Shown here in pieces: positions 56,063-64,000 of a stretch of DNA of 64,000 nucleotides. Source of the DNA: Sulfuracidifex tepidarius (GTDB lineage Archaea > Thermoproteota > Thermoprotei_A > Sulfolobales > Sulfolobaceae); assembly GCF_008326425.1 (NCBI RefSeq), contig NZ_AP018929.1:448875-512874 (forward strand). The letters are read 5' to 3'. Both the position numbers and the translations under genes were made by a program. Every line of letters starts with the position of its first letter. Position 1 is the stretch's first letter. The notes below the pieces were generated by a model. That model was given only the letters and a program-made list of their open reading frames with translations, had not been told where the DNA came from and made no database searches.

Positions 56063-56522
56063 CGCGACTCTTCTTCCGTGATCACGGTACCGGTCGAGGT
56101 TTACACAAACTCCAGCGGAGGCCTTGTGACTGACGTCGCAGTGCCAAGGGACGGAATAGTGAGTTTTAACGTTTCCTCTCTGGTAGGCGAAAAATTCACC
56201 ATCGTCTTCAAGTATCCTTCTGGTGATGTAAACAAGACTTTCGTAGTAACGGTTCTCCAGTGAGTTTATTCCTGAGCCCCTCATAAAGAGGCTATGCCTC
56301 CTAGTTTACCTAACAATGTGACTTCAAGTGCCACGTCTTCCACTGGACAAACTGTGACGAGTTCAACGCCCACTAACCCTACAGCTAAAAGCTACAATAC
56401 CGCGACGACCGCGGGGGTAACATCACGTTATCTCTGACTTTGCTGGTCATCCCCGTGGTAATCGTCGTCCAGGTTCTCCTGTACCGCTTCCCTAAGGACC
56501 TTGTGTCGAAGACGATGCCTTG
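56063..56522 (+). pseudogene. C-terminal relic of a stalked surface protein
   Basis: Frame 56078-56263 reads ITVPVEVYTNSSGGLVTDVA and FTIVFKYPSGDVNKTFVVTV, a beta domain of extracellular type. After shifts come a Ser/Thr-rich piece (NNVTSSATSSTGQTVTSSTP) and then a helix TLLVIPVVIVVQVLLYRFPK with a short basic end (56420-56522). The order beta domain, Ser/Thr stalk, C-terminal membrane helix matches the protein at 32472-34604. At least two frame changes separate the parts. The N-terminal portion is gone. Confidence 0.55.
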
Positions 56523-56592
56523 ACTTTCCTTTACGCCATAACAAGAAAAACGCGATGACCTCTTCCACGGCTTAGAGGTTATAAAGATAAAG

Positions 56593-57525
56593 TCAAGAGT
56601 TGCTCTCCTCGTCTATCTCACGCAGTCTCTCCTTTATTACAAGTTTGTTGAAACTCCTTGCGGACTTCCACAACAGTGCCCATAGTATCGCGTAGATTAA
56701 AAGGAGGGGTATCTCTAATTCGTAATGGGAACTAAAGGAATAGAGCCACGTAATCATGGGAGTTACAAGCGGAAAGAATATTAATAGAAAGACCACTAGA
56801 AATAAAAAGAACGTGATCAATACCCTCTCATTCCTCTCAAACCTCCTCGCCGACTTTTCCTTCATCATGAGGAGCCTCAAACGGCTTTGAAAGTTGAGGT
56901 CTCTCGGGTTCAAGTTTATCATGACCTTGTACTCCTCTATCGCCCTGTCTATGAGTCCTTGTTTTTCAAGGTACTCAGCTCTCTTGAGGTGGTAATGAAG
57001 GTTCCCCGGGTCTAGGTTCGTGGCATTCACGTACTCCGTTAAGGCGTTTAAGATTTCGCGCTTTGATGAACCGTGAGAGTACATTTCAGCTAGAGTGAAG
57101 TGGAACAACGCGTTCTCGCGTTCAAGGTTCACGGCCGTCCTACACTCCGAAATAGCTTCTTTCTTGAATTTTTTAAAATCCATGAGGTAAAAGATCACCG
57201 CCTTCACATAGTGAGGGTAGGCGTTCTGCGGATCCAAGTTGATGGCCTCGTCGCATTCCCTCAATGCATCAGTGTACGCTTCCTCCATAGCCAACGCGAA
57301 GGCTTTCACGTAATGAGGATATGCCTTCTCTGTTTCGAACGTCATGACTTCGTCACATTCCTGAATCAGTAAGTTCAGGTTTACACTAACTTTCTCACCG
57401 TAAGCTAGACCCGTGTGGAACTCTTGTAGGATCTCGTTTATCCTACGTGCTATCTCGTTATCCTCTTCAACGAGAGGTGGTGGTTCTAATTTAATGAAAG
57501 GCGACACAATAAAATGATAAAACAA
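56593..57525 (-). CDS. TPR-repeat protein with C-terminal membrane helices
   Basis: A 310-residue protein. Residues about 60-215 contain four or five tetratricopeptide repeats: EKAYPHYVKAFALAMEEAYT, NAYPHYVKAVIFYLMDFKKF, NALFHFTLAEMYSHGSSKRE, NLHYHLKRAEYLEKQGLIDR, each with ECDEAINLDP-like endings. Two membrane helices follow (VLITFFLFLVVFLLIFFPLV, about 235-254, and LLLIYAILWALLWKSARSF). The repeats face the cytoplasm and probably assemble partners at the membrane. It lies between a surface-protein relic and a TnpB element; no operon. A partner for the nearby zinc-ribbon membrane proteins is conceivable but not shown. Confidence 0.8.
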   Translation of the reverse strand: MFYHFIVSPFIKLEPPPLVEEDNEIARRINEILQEFHTGLAYGEKVSVNLNLLIQECDEVMTFETEKAYPHYVKAFALAMEEAYTDALRECDEAINLDPQNAYPHYVKAVIFYLMDFKKFKKEAISECRTAVNLERENALFHFTLAEMYSHGSSKREILNALTEYVNATNLDPGNLHYHLKRAEYLEKQGLIDRAIEEYKVMINLNPRDLNFQSRLRLLMMKEKSARRFERNERVLITFFLFLVVFLLIFFPLVTPMITWLYSFSSHYELEIPLLLIYAILWALLWKSARSFNKLVIKERLREIDEESNS

Positions 57526-57738
57526 TCTAATATTTAGCTCTTCAGGGTCAGAAGAGTCAAGGGACTCGAGAGTTTTGTATCATAATAGCTCACGGAGTCG
57601 ACCTTGTCCTCTATCCGACCCTCTTGTCTGGCTCACGGAGTCGACCGATGTGTTCCTGATAGACCCCGTGGAAAACCCGCGGAGAACAAGGGAGTAGAAG
57701 TAGGACTGAACGCGTTCACACTCGCAGTTTTTATCTTC

Positions 57739-59047
57739 ATAGGGGGTTCAAAGGGGGGCGGAAGTCCCCTTCCGTCAGGGAGGGGATGGATGGCCCCCTC
57801 ATATTTAAATATCGGCCCTTCAAAAATCTCCTAATGCCTGACGTAGGATTCAGGTTTCGAGCTTACACAAATTCTCAAACGTTGAGGGCGTTAAAGGCCC
57901 AGTTGAGGGTGGCGTGTGAGGTGTAAAACACCCTGCGTTGGGCAGACTCCTATTTCTATCAAAGAGATGGGAAAGGTCTGAACCAAACCCAGTTGAGGCA
58001 ACTCGCCTTAGACCTGAGGAAGCAGGACGGGGAGTATCAACAAATGCACTCTCATGCTCAGAACGTTGCGGATCGCTTCTACGAGGCTAGGGAGAGGTTC
58101 TTCAATGGATTAGCGCGTTTCCCCAAGGAGAAGCCCCACAAGTACTCTTCCCTGGTCTATCAGAGCGGATGGAAGGTGCTGAGCGTGAAGATAATCAGGA
58201 AGAATAGTAAAGAAGCGAGGGCCACCCCAAGGAGTTGGTGAAGTTGAGCCTCTCCCACGTGGGAGTCTTCAAGGTCCTCGTGCACAGGGACTCCCCCTCG
58301 ATAAGGTAAAGAGGGTAATCGTGAAGTTGACCCCTCCGAGAGGGTCTACATCTCCTTCGCGGTAGATTACGAGTTCCCCAAGCTGCCTAAAGTCAACAAG
58401 ATCACGGCACTGGACGTGGGCATCGAGACCCTCATCATGACGTCCCATGGGGAGTACTTCCCCAACGTGAAGCCTTACGAGAATGCCTTGTGGAAGGTGA
58501 GACACCTACACCGAATCCTGTCCGGGAAGCAGTTCCTCTCCAAGAACTGGTTCAAGGCGAAGGTCAAGTTAGCCGAGGCATACGAACACCTCAGGAACCT
58601 GAGGAAAGACACATCTACATGAGGTTAGGTAAACACTTCGCAAGGAACTACGCCCTCGTGATGGAGGACATACAAGTCAAGGAGCTCGTGGACAAGTCCC
58701 TACGAAGGATGAGGCTCCACGACGTCGCCTTCCACGAGCTTAAGAACACCTTGAAGTACCAGATGGAGAAGCACGGTAAGGCACTCCTCCTTGTGGACCC
58801 ACCCTACACGTCCAAAACCTGCGCCAAATGCGGTTACGTGAGGGAAGACCTAACCTTGACAGAGTGTTCTCCTGTCCACGATGCGGTTGGGTGACTGACC
58901 GTGATTACAACGCCTCCCTGAACATCTTACGTAGATCGGGGTCGGTGCGACCCTTAGATGTGGAGTTCCACCCTCTACCGGTATCGGTACTGGCAAGGTG
59001 GAGCCGTGAATCAGGAAGCCCCGTCCGTAAGGGCGGGGTGAGTTCAC
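57739..59047 (+). mobile_element. IS605-type element with decayed tnpB
   Basis: The left end (from about 57739) has an outer gggggcgga ... ggccccc pairing around an inner hairpin ccccttccgtcagggagggg at 57766-57785, followed by the TATA tract atatttaaatat. The right end closes with ccccgtccgtaagggcgggg (hairpin) and gtgagttcac at 59047. A tnpB pseudogene fills the space; no tnpA (Y1 transposase) is present, so it would need TnpA from elsewhere. Both ends match the miniature element at 48036-48361. Boundaries are set by this comparison and may be off by some bases at the left. Confidence 0.75.
57834..59041 (+). pseudogene. tnpB: RNA-guided nuclease TnpB, multiply broken
   Basis: TnpB is a RuvC-type nuclease guided by a right-end RNA. 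The start ATG is 57834. Codon 31 is TAA (57924-57926) in CEV[14 protein letters not shown], where relatives have Tyr (CEVYNTL). Frame changes follow near 58220, 58320, 58610, 58855 and about 59000. All three RuvC acidic positions are still legible: D in [10 protein letters not shown] in [11 protein letters not shown] and D in [12 protein letters not shown]. The zinc ribbon CAKCGYV ... CPRCGW is split by the fourth shift. The natural end appears to be [12 protein letters not shown]-stop (59039-59041). At least six lesions make it inactive; fragments of 68-134 codons remain open. Confidence 0.85.
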
Positions 59048-59425
59048 ATAAAAACTGTTTATATAAAACATGAAGGACTCAGCTCATTATTTTTTAAAAT
59101 GTTTCTGTGCAGGAGTGAGTAATTGTATTCTAATTGACATCAAGTGATCCCCTCAACATTATAGGTATTTCCTATCATCATGAAATATGTCCAAATATAT
59201 CCTGACCTATCGATAATCTTATCTCGTGAAAGAATTGAAAGGTATGAGAAGAGAGCGTGTTTCCCTTAAGGGGTGAGGGATTGGAAAACTGAACCTTGGA
59301 TATTTCTTTTTATTTCACTCATGAAATGAAACTTTTTGAATGTACAGTTGCTGTATCTGGATCTTTTTAAATAAAATGAAGTCTTGTAGAGAGGTTTATA
59401 TAATATAAGTGACGTATTTTTTCCC
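59048..59425. other. intergenic region with promoter of the sugar transporter
   Basis: About 380 bases, no coding frame. The TATA box tttatataat at 59395-59404 serves the gene at 59426 (leaderless). Confidence 0.5.
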
Positions 59426-60889
59426 ATGAGTGAAGAAGAACTTCTAAAGAAAATGGATTCGAACGTTGCGAACCGTGTTTACTGGTCTTTAACGCTCCTG
59501 GCTACCATTGGTGGTTTCCTTTTCGGTTATGATACTGCAGACATAGGTACTGCACTCGACCTAATCCCGTACCACTTGTCTGCCTTCGCCTTAGGCTACT
59601 TAGTGGCGGGAGCCTCACTGGGAGCTGCAATAGGTGCCATCCTGGCCGGTCCCCTCACCGATAGGTACGGCAGGAAATCAATACTGATAGTCGACGCGTT
59701 AATTTACGCTATAGGTGCCGTAGTGTCAGCGTTGACTGTGAACGCCGATGTCCTCCTAGTTGCCAGGACTTTCATCGGGTTAGCAGTAGGAGCAGACTCA
59801 GCCATAGCTACAGCTTACATAGCTGAGTACGCCCCTAAGGGAAAGAGGGGATCTCTCGAGATGTTGCAGGAATGGATGATAACCTTCGCTCAGACCGTCT
59901 CCTACATCATAGGCTTCGCCATCCTCTTCATGGCACCGTCCCTGGCATTCAACTACGACTGGAGGATCATCTTGGGATTAGCTGCGATCCCCGCAGTGGT
60001 GGGACTGGTCTTCAGGACTAGGATGCCTGAGTCCCCAAGATGGCTCATGGTGAAGGGCAAGACTGAGAGGTTAAGACAAACTCTGTCTTACCTTAGGATA
60101 AACGTTAGTGAAGACGAAGTAGAGAGGATATCCCGTGAGGTGAGGAATGAGGAGAACAGGCCCAAGTTCTCCCCCGGTGTGAAGAGGGCTTTCGTGGTCG
60201 CAGGGCTCTGGATGATGTTCCAGCAGATAACCGGGATTAACATCCCGTTCTATTACGGTCCTAAGATATTCGCGCCTATGTTCGGTAGCGGCAGCGGGTT
60301 GAGCTCCGTAACAGACGGTATACTCGCTACCCTCATCATCTCAGCCACACAGACTTTGATAGTTCTAGCAGCGATCAAGTACGTGGACAGCATAGGTAGA
60401 AGGGGGTTAGGAAAAGTGGGTTACTTAGGCATGGCATTGTTCATGGCGATCGGAGGAGTATCGGCTTTGCTCCTCAAAGGGACTGCGGAAGTCGCTGGGC
60501 TCATAGTTTCATTCATTGGATTCATGATATTCTTTGGTCTCGGCGTGGGTGGGATAGGATGGACCATCCAAGGCGAGTACTTCCCTACTCATGTTAGGGG
60601 AACCATGGCTTCACTTCTGGCTTTCATAAACTGGATGTCTAACTTCGCGCTGATTGAGGTCTTCCCCGCATGGTACCACACAGTAGGTCTAGGAGAAGTG
60701 ATGTTCACCTTCGCTGGGCTGTCGTTCTTAGCTTGGGTGATTTTCCTGTTCCTCTTACCTGAGACCAAGGGCATGAGCGTGGAAGAGATCAACAGCATGT
60801 TCGAGAGCATGAGCAGGAAGGAAGAGAAGGAGAACTATGCGACGTCAGACCTCAATAAAGGAGAAGGGAAAGGCGAGAGAAATCAATAG
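59426..60889 (+). CDS. MFS sugar-porter family transporter
   Basis: A 487-residue, 12-helix transporter. Sugar-porter signatures are complete: [15 protein letters not shown] in helix 1, DRYGRKSIL (motif A), [20 protein letters not shown] in helix 4-5, [12 protein letters not shown] after helix 6, [14 protein letters not shown] in helix 7, DSIGRRGLG and [12 protein letters not shown] at the C-terminus. The C-terminal tail of about 35 residues is charged and probably cytoplasmic. It likely imports a sugar or polyol by proton symport in the plasma membrane. GC-rich like the other metabolic genes. The truncated transporter at 5954 is a distant relative. Confidence 0.9.
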   Translation: MSEEELLKKMDSNVANRVYWSLTLLATIGGFLFGYDTADIGTALDLIPYHLSAFALGYLVAGASLGAAIGAILAGPLTDRYGRKSILIVDALIYAIGAVVSALTVNADVLLVARTFIGLAVGADSAIATAYIAEYAPKGKRGSLEMLQEWMITFAQTVSYIIGFAILFMAPSLAFNYDWRIILGLAAIPAVVGLVFRTRMPESPRWLMVKGKTERLRQTLSYLRINVSEDEVERISREVRNEENRPKFSPGVKRAFVVAGLWMMFQQITGINIPFYYGPKIFAPMFGSGSGLSSVTDGILATLIISATQTLIVLAAIKYVDSIGRRGLGKVGYLGMALFMAIGGVSALLLKGTAEVAGLIVSFIGFMIFFGLGVGGIGWTIQGEYFPTHVRGTMASLLAFINWMSNFALIEVFPAWYHTVGLGEVMFTFAGLSFLAWVIFLFLLPETKGMSVEEINSMFESMSRKEEKENYATSDLNKGEGKGERNQ

Positions 60890-61479
60890 CTCTTTTTCTT
60901 GAGATAAAAAGATAATTGTTTTTCAGTTAATTTTATGAGACTGAACACCGACGCGTAGCAAGAGCCTGAGAGATTCCTATGTCCTTACCTTTACGAGGAT
61001 AGAGACAGAGACTTATCGCAGATCTTGGAGTTGTTTTTATTCCTCACATCAAAGACTCACGCAGGTTATGATGAAAGAGACCCAATCTCCCTTGTATAGA
61101 GGACAGCCTCGTATTTATAATTTCGAGTGTGTGTTACGACGTTGTGATACTATTGTCAAATTTATTTAAATACATTGACATGATTCATATATGTAAGTTC
61201 GACGTGTGGAAGAGATCTAACTCTCTCACATTGCAACCCTAGTGCCTTTTACTCATTTGAATGTCCTAAGTTTCTCTTGTCCTACATAGATGGTCGGTTC
61301 GTCCCTCATGGCTTGTGAAATTCCGCCGTCTACGTTCATTATGCTATAGTAAGGTGGAATCTTGAGGGAGAAACGCGTCGTGAAGCCGGATGTTTTATGC
61401 TGATCTGTATCATCAAATTAAGGAAAATTGGTATCGTAAGCGAAATATTTATAAATCTAGAGATTCCTTTTTTTATCAA
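60890..61479. other. intergenic region, possible coding relic
   Basis: No intact gene. On the minus strand about 61270-61385 a stretch reads FSLKIPPYYSIMNVDGGISQ and AMRDEPTIYVGQEKLRTFK before a stop. It may be the end of a lost gene; family not recognised. Confidence 0.35.
61445..61457 (+). promoter_or_regulatory. TATA box of zinc-ribbon gene
   Basis: atatttataaatc sits 23-35 bases before ATG 61480, so this ATG, not the upstream frame start at 61390, is the start. Two other copies exist in the window. Confidence 0.65.
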
Positions 61480-62259
61480 ATGGTAAAGATCTGTCCTAGA
61501 TGCGGTTATCAGAACACTGATGACGCATCCTTCTGCATGAGGTGTGGAAACGACTTAAGGTCAGTTCAACCCGTCAACTACCAGATCCCTCCACCACCTC
61601 CACAGCCTCAGAGTGGATACCCCCTAGGTCAATATCCGCCCAAACCGCCTTTCAAGTTCCCCATGAAGGCTATAATCGGTGCAGTTATAGCTGTGGTGGC
61701 GATTGTCGTAGTTTTAGTTGTTGTAGTTCCCATTCTCACAGCTCCCGGGTATCCCATCACCACCTCAAGCCTATCCTCAGTGTACGGTGGTTCATGGACT
61801 GTAGACAATTCTCATAGTTTTCAGGTAACGTTCTCCTCCAGTTCTATGACGATCTCCTATTTCAACGGAACCACGAAAACTCTTCCGCTAACCAGCTTTA
61901 ATGATAGTTTCATATTTAACGGAAACAGTTATATTTATAATGGAAATATGTCTACTCAGTACTTCGTTCTCTTCAACAGTTCTTCAGGGTCTGTACACGA
62001 AGAAGTAGAGAAGATAGTCGTAGGTTCCCCTCTTTACAAGGCTATAGCGTCAAACTTCTCGAGCATAAGTACTTGGTTCAGCTTCAACGGGTTCTCCAAC
62101 ATCAAACAGAATGGGAACGTTTACTATTCCTACTACAACTTCTTCTTTAGCAGTTCAGGTGAGGAAATGATATTCGACAGGTCTAACGGAGTTACAGTTT
62201 TTCTAGCAACAAATGACATTAACTCAAATATAGCGGCTAAGTTTGCATCAATGGTCTAA
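61480..62259 (+). CDS. zinc-ribbon single-span membrane protein (intact copy)
   Basis: A 259-residue protein. The zinc ribbon ICPRCGYQNTDDASFCMRCG (C5, C8, C19, C22) leads into a Pro/Gln linker, one helix (MKAIIGAVIAVVAIVVVLVVVVPIL, about 62-86) and an extracellular domain of about 170 residues with GGSWTVDNSHSFQVTFSSSS and TISYFNGTTKTLPLTSFND. The outer domain's beta motif also occurs in the decayed copy at 55474 and resembles in part the one at 29393 (YYGGSWKEDL). The upstream region to 61390 is open but lies before the promoter. It is probably monomeric on paper but may cluster through the linker or the ribbon. Function unknown. Confidence 0.75.
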   Translation: MVKICPRCGYQNTDDASFCMRCGNDLRSVQPVNYQIPPPPPQPQSGYPLGQYPPKPPFKFPMKAIIGAVIAVVAIVVVLVVVVPILTAPGYPITTSSLSSVYGGSWTVDNSHSFQVTFSSSSMTISYFNGTTKTLPLTSFNDSFIFNGNSYIYNGNMSTQYFVLFNSSSGSVHEEVEKIVVGSPLYKAIASNFSSISTWFSFNGFSNIKQNGNVYYSYYNFFFSSSGEEMIFDRSNGVTVFLATNDINSNIAAKFASMV

Positions 62260-63311
62260 GAGATTTATTTTTTAAAAAATAGAAAGAGAGAAAAACACTT
62301 TTCTCCTCAAACTCTCCCTGGTGGGAGTTCCATTCCTTCCTTTATTCTTTCTCTACTCCGTTGTATACCTCCGCTGAGAGGGACTTATCTAGTCCTCTAA
62401 GTGAGGTAAATTAAAACTATTTACACACGAAAGTCGAATATATAAAAGGAGACTTGGATGAAAAGAGAACGCGTTAACTTTTATAGAACACGGAAAAACC
62501 TTATGACATTTTCTAAAACCTGTTGACTCGCATCCTTCACGGAGATATAGAACATCAAGTGGGAATCCACGTATCAACGAAGAGAGGTTGAGAAACTGAG
62601 AGCGATAAAAAGGGTTTTCTCTTCTCATCTCAGCTCTCTCAATGATATTCGCGATGGAGGAGTTTCCTAAGATTGCTTGAGATGAGGCAAGGTTCTGGAG
62701 GTCTCCTGGATGTCACTCGTTAAGGTTATGTCACCTCGGTTTACCCGGCAATCTCCTTCCTTTGTCACGTTTTAGAGAGTGAAGAGGACCATTTCTCTCG
62801 TCGCTCATCGATGTGGACGAGAACCTCAGGCCAGACCGATACACGAACATAATTTGGCAGCTGACGAAAAAATCATATCATTTTTCCTCCATGAAGTCTT
62901 TTTACTCAGTTTACGATCTCTCATCTCGCTCGGATATCCCGGACTAAAGGTCCTTATACCCACAAAGATGAGAGAGGGTAACGTTATCACGAAAGCGTAG
63001 ACCAAAAGAAGGAAAACCATTTTCCCCGTCACCAACGTCTCCCCCATCAGGCGACAGTTACACCGTAACCACGCCTGACACGGACCCACATGTATCCTCA
63101 CACCTAGGTAGGAATAATGTCTCACCCACAGCACTATAAATCCTAAACAAGTCCCGCTCAAGGAGCGACGTGAACAAGGGAGGGAAAACCGTTTTTCCTC
63201 TCTCCACATCTTGGATCTCCTACTCAGACGTTATAGAAATAATAGAAATAAAGGACTAAAGAAAAAAGAAAAATGGAAATGCATAAAAATGAGAGATGAT
63301 TACAATTTCAT
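62260..63311. other. long stretch without a clear gene
   Basis: About 1050 bases. A minus-strand frame (62826-63209, 127 codons) contains one hydrophobic stretch VFLLLVYAFVITLPSLIFVG but is otherwise unlike a protein; it may be a relic or chance. No RNA or repeat recognised. Confidence 0.35.
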
Positions 63312-63713
63312 GTGGACAAGTATCTCTTTGCAGTTGGGATGACCCCTTTCTTACTGCTCTTCTTCTACTCCCTGGGTACGAGGGAGGTATTGGAGCCAAT
63401 AGTCATCTCATTGGCTTTGACAGGCTTCCTCTACACCCACACAAGGAAAGGGAAGTACAGGAGAAGTTATCTCTTCATAGTATTAGCTTTCTTCGCTCCT
63501 TTTCTCGACATTTACTCCCTCGGTGACCTGGGTTTCGTGGTGATCCTGTGGGCTATCGGCAGTTTAGGGGTGTGGGCTTTCTGTGAAAGTTCGCCCGACG
63601 ACGATAACGACGGAAGCTCAGCCATAGCTTTAGGAATAATCGTCAACGTGGTAGCCCTACTCATAGGTCTCGCAAACCCACCCCTCAGGTGTCAGAGGCG
63701 GACGAGTTCCTGA
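63312..63713 (+). CDS. small membrane protein, perhaps first half of a split gene
   Basis: A 133-residue protein with about four helices: YLFAVGMTPFLLLFFYSLG, VISLALTGFLYTHTRKGKYR, SYLFIVLAFFAPFLDIYSLG, LGIIVNVVALLIGLANPPL. Its last codons (RCQRRTSS) are unlike the rest, and the frame one base over continues VSEADEFLIDPFMVLSAYLA into the following gene. A one-base shift near 63688 would fuse the two. Alternatively the two genes are translationally coupled, overlapping by 25 bases. The start is the first codon, ATG-like at 63312. Function unknown. Confidence 0.5.
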   Translation: MDKYLFAVGMTPFLLLFFYSLGTREVLEPIVISLALTGFLYTHTRKGKYRRSYLFIVLAFFAPFLDIYSLGDLGFVVILWAIGSLGVWAFCESSPDDDNDGSSAIALGIIVNVVALLIGLANPPLRCQRRTSS

Positions 63714-63997
63714 TAGACCCTTTCATGGTGTTATCGGCTTACTTAGCCAGGGATGACAAGGAGGACTGTCTGCCAAATTCTGTGTACCGTGTGTCAGCCT
63801 CCCCCACGAAACCGAGTTTGCATCCTAACGCCCACATCTACGTGTATGGACTGCCCGCTGGAGCTAAGGCAGTACTCTACGTTAACGGAAACCGTTACGA
63901 AACCGACTATCACCTAACGCTTTACGGCTCTTCCTTCGTGTGGACAGCCTTCGAAGTCCACTTCGGCGGAAAAGTCTGCGTTCCCGATCAGGGATGA
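63689..63997 (+). CDS. small domain protein, perhaps second half of a split gene
   Basis: A 102-residue product from GTG 63689 (VSEADEFLIDPFMVLSAYLA) with a soluble beta part: SASPTKPSLHPNAHIYVYGL, KAVLYVNGNRYETDYHLTLY, FEVHFGGKVCVPDQG. It has no signal peptide or helix of its own, so as an independent protein it would be cytoplasmic; as the C-terminal half of the protein at 63312 it would be extracellular or lumenal. The beta part resembles an Ig-like domain. It stops 3 bases before the window end. Confidence 0.45.
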   Translation: MSEADEFLIDPFMVLSAYLARDDKEDCLPNSVYRVSASPTKPSLHPNAHIYVYGLPAGAKAVLYVNGNRYETDYHLTLYGSSFVWTAFEVHFGGKVCVPDQG

Positions 63998-64000
63998 GGG

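Noticed and set aside
62826-63209. 127-codon minus-strand frame as a membrane protein
   Set aside because: Only one hydrophobic stretch, the rest is unlike a protein; no promoter found.
1-64000. CRISPR arrays, tRNA and rRNA genes
   Set aside because: No regular spaced repeats, no cloverleaf-like sequence with a proper T-arm and no rRNA-like stretch were seen by eye; a covariance-model scan was not possible.

Overview
The window looks like a chromosomal segment of a thermoacidophilic archaeon of the order Sulfolobales. The evidence is an archaeal promoter pattern (AT-rich TATA boxes 25-30 bases before start codons, many transcripts probably leaderless), glycosylation-rich N-terminally anchored surface proteins, Sulfolobales-type families (DUF973, DoxD-like, zinc-ribbon membrane proteins, a class III signal peptide) and IS200/IS605-type TnpB elements. 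Genus is not resolvable by eye. No rRNA, tRNA or CRISPR array was seen.

Layout. 0-6 kb: surface-glycan genes, namely an AT-rich glycosyltransferase, a Wzx-type flippase split at a TC repeat and a GC-rich glycosyltransferase, then a long purine tract. 6-10 kb: a graveyard holding half an MFS transporter, a broken IS4-like transposase, a 232-bp inverted-repeat element, and an HTH gene fused tail-to-tail to the stump of a HEPN-like gene that ends a three-gene operon. 10-22 kb: ordinary metabolism and transport, with a surface protein, two MFS transporters, a lipoate-protein ligase, a medium-chain reductase, a phosphoesterase, and a decayed PsrA/PhsA-like molybdopterin oxidoreductase with a helical neighbour. 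22-44 kb: mostly envelope or unrecognised small families, namely a DUF973 pseudogene, two ConA/lectin-like surface proteins (one with an amber codon), zinc-ribbon proteins, Pro/Gln-rich proteins, a PEGA-like/beta-propeller stalk protein, a pair of convergent winged-helix/beta proteins and a pilin-like protein. 44-53 kb: an amino-acid permease, a polytopic membrane protein, a secreted propeller protein destroyed by a 0.3-kb IS605-type miniature element, a two-gene surface operon and a DoxD-like pair. 53-64 kb: further zinc-ribbon proteins with a decayed copy, a TPR protein, a decayed TnpB element, a sugar transporter and a split membrane protein.

The main themes are (1) a dense set of membrane-anchored proteins with cytoplasmic zinc ribbons, low-complexity linkers and extracellular beta domains, with no recognised function; (2) extensive gene decay, about fourteen broken genes, three of them with an in-frame TAG; and (3) at least four families of small non-autonomous elements, including two degenerate IS605-derived copies that share their ends with the TnpB element at 57.7-59.0 kb. 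All functional names come from reading motifs and comparing genes inside the window; no database search was run.
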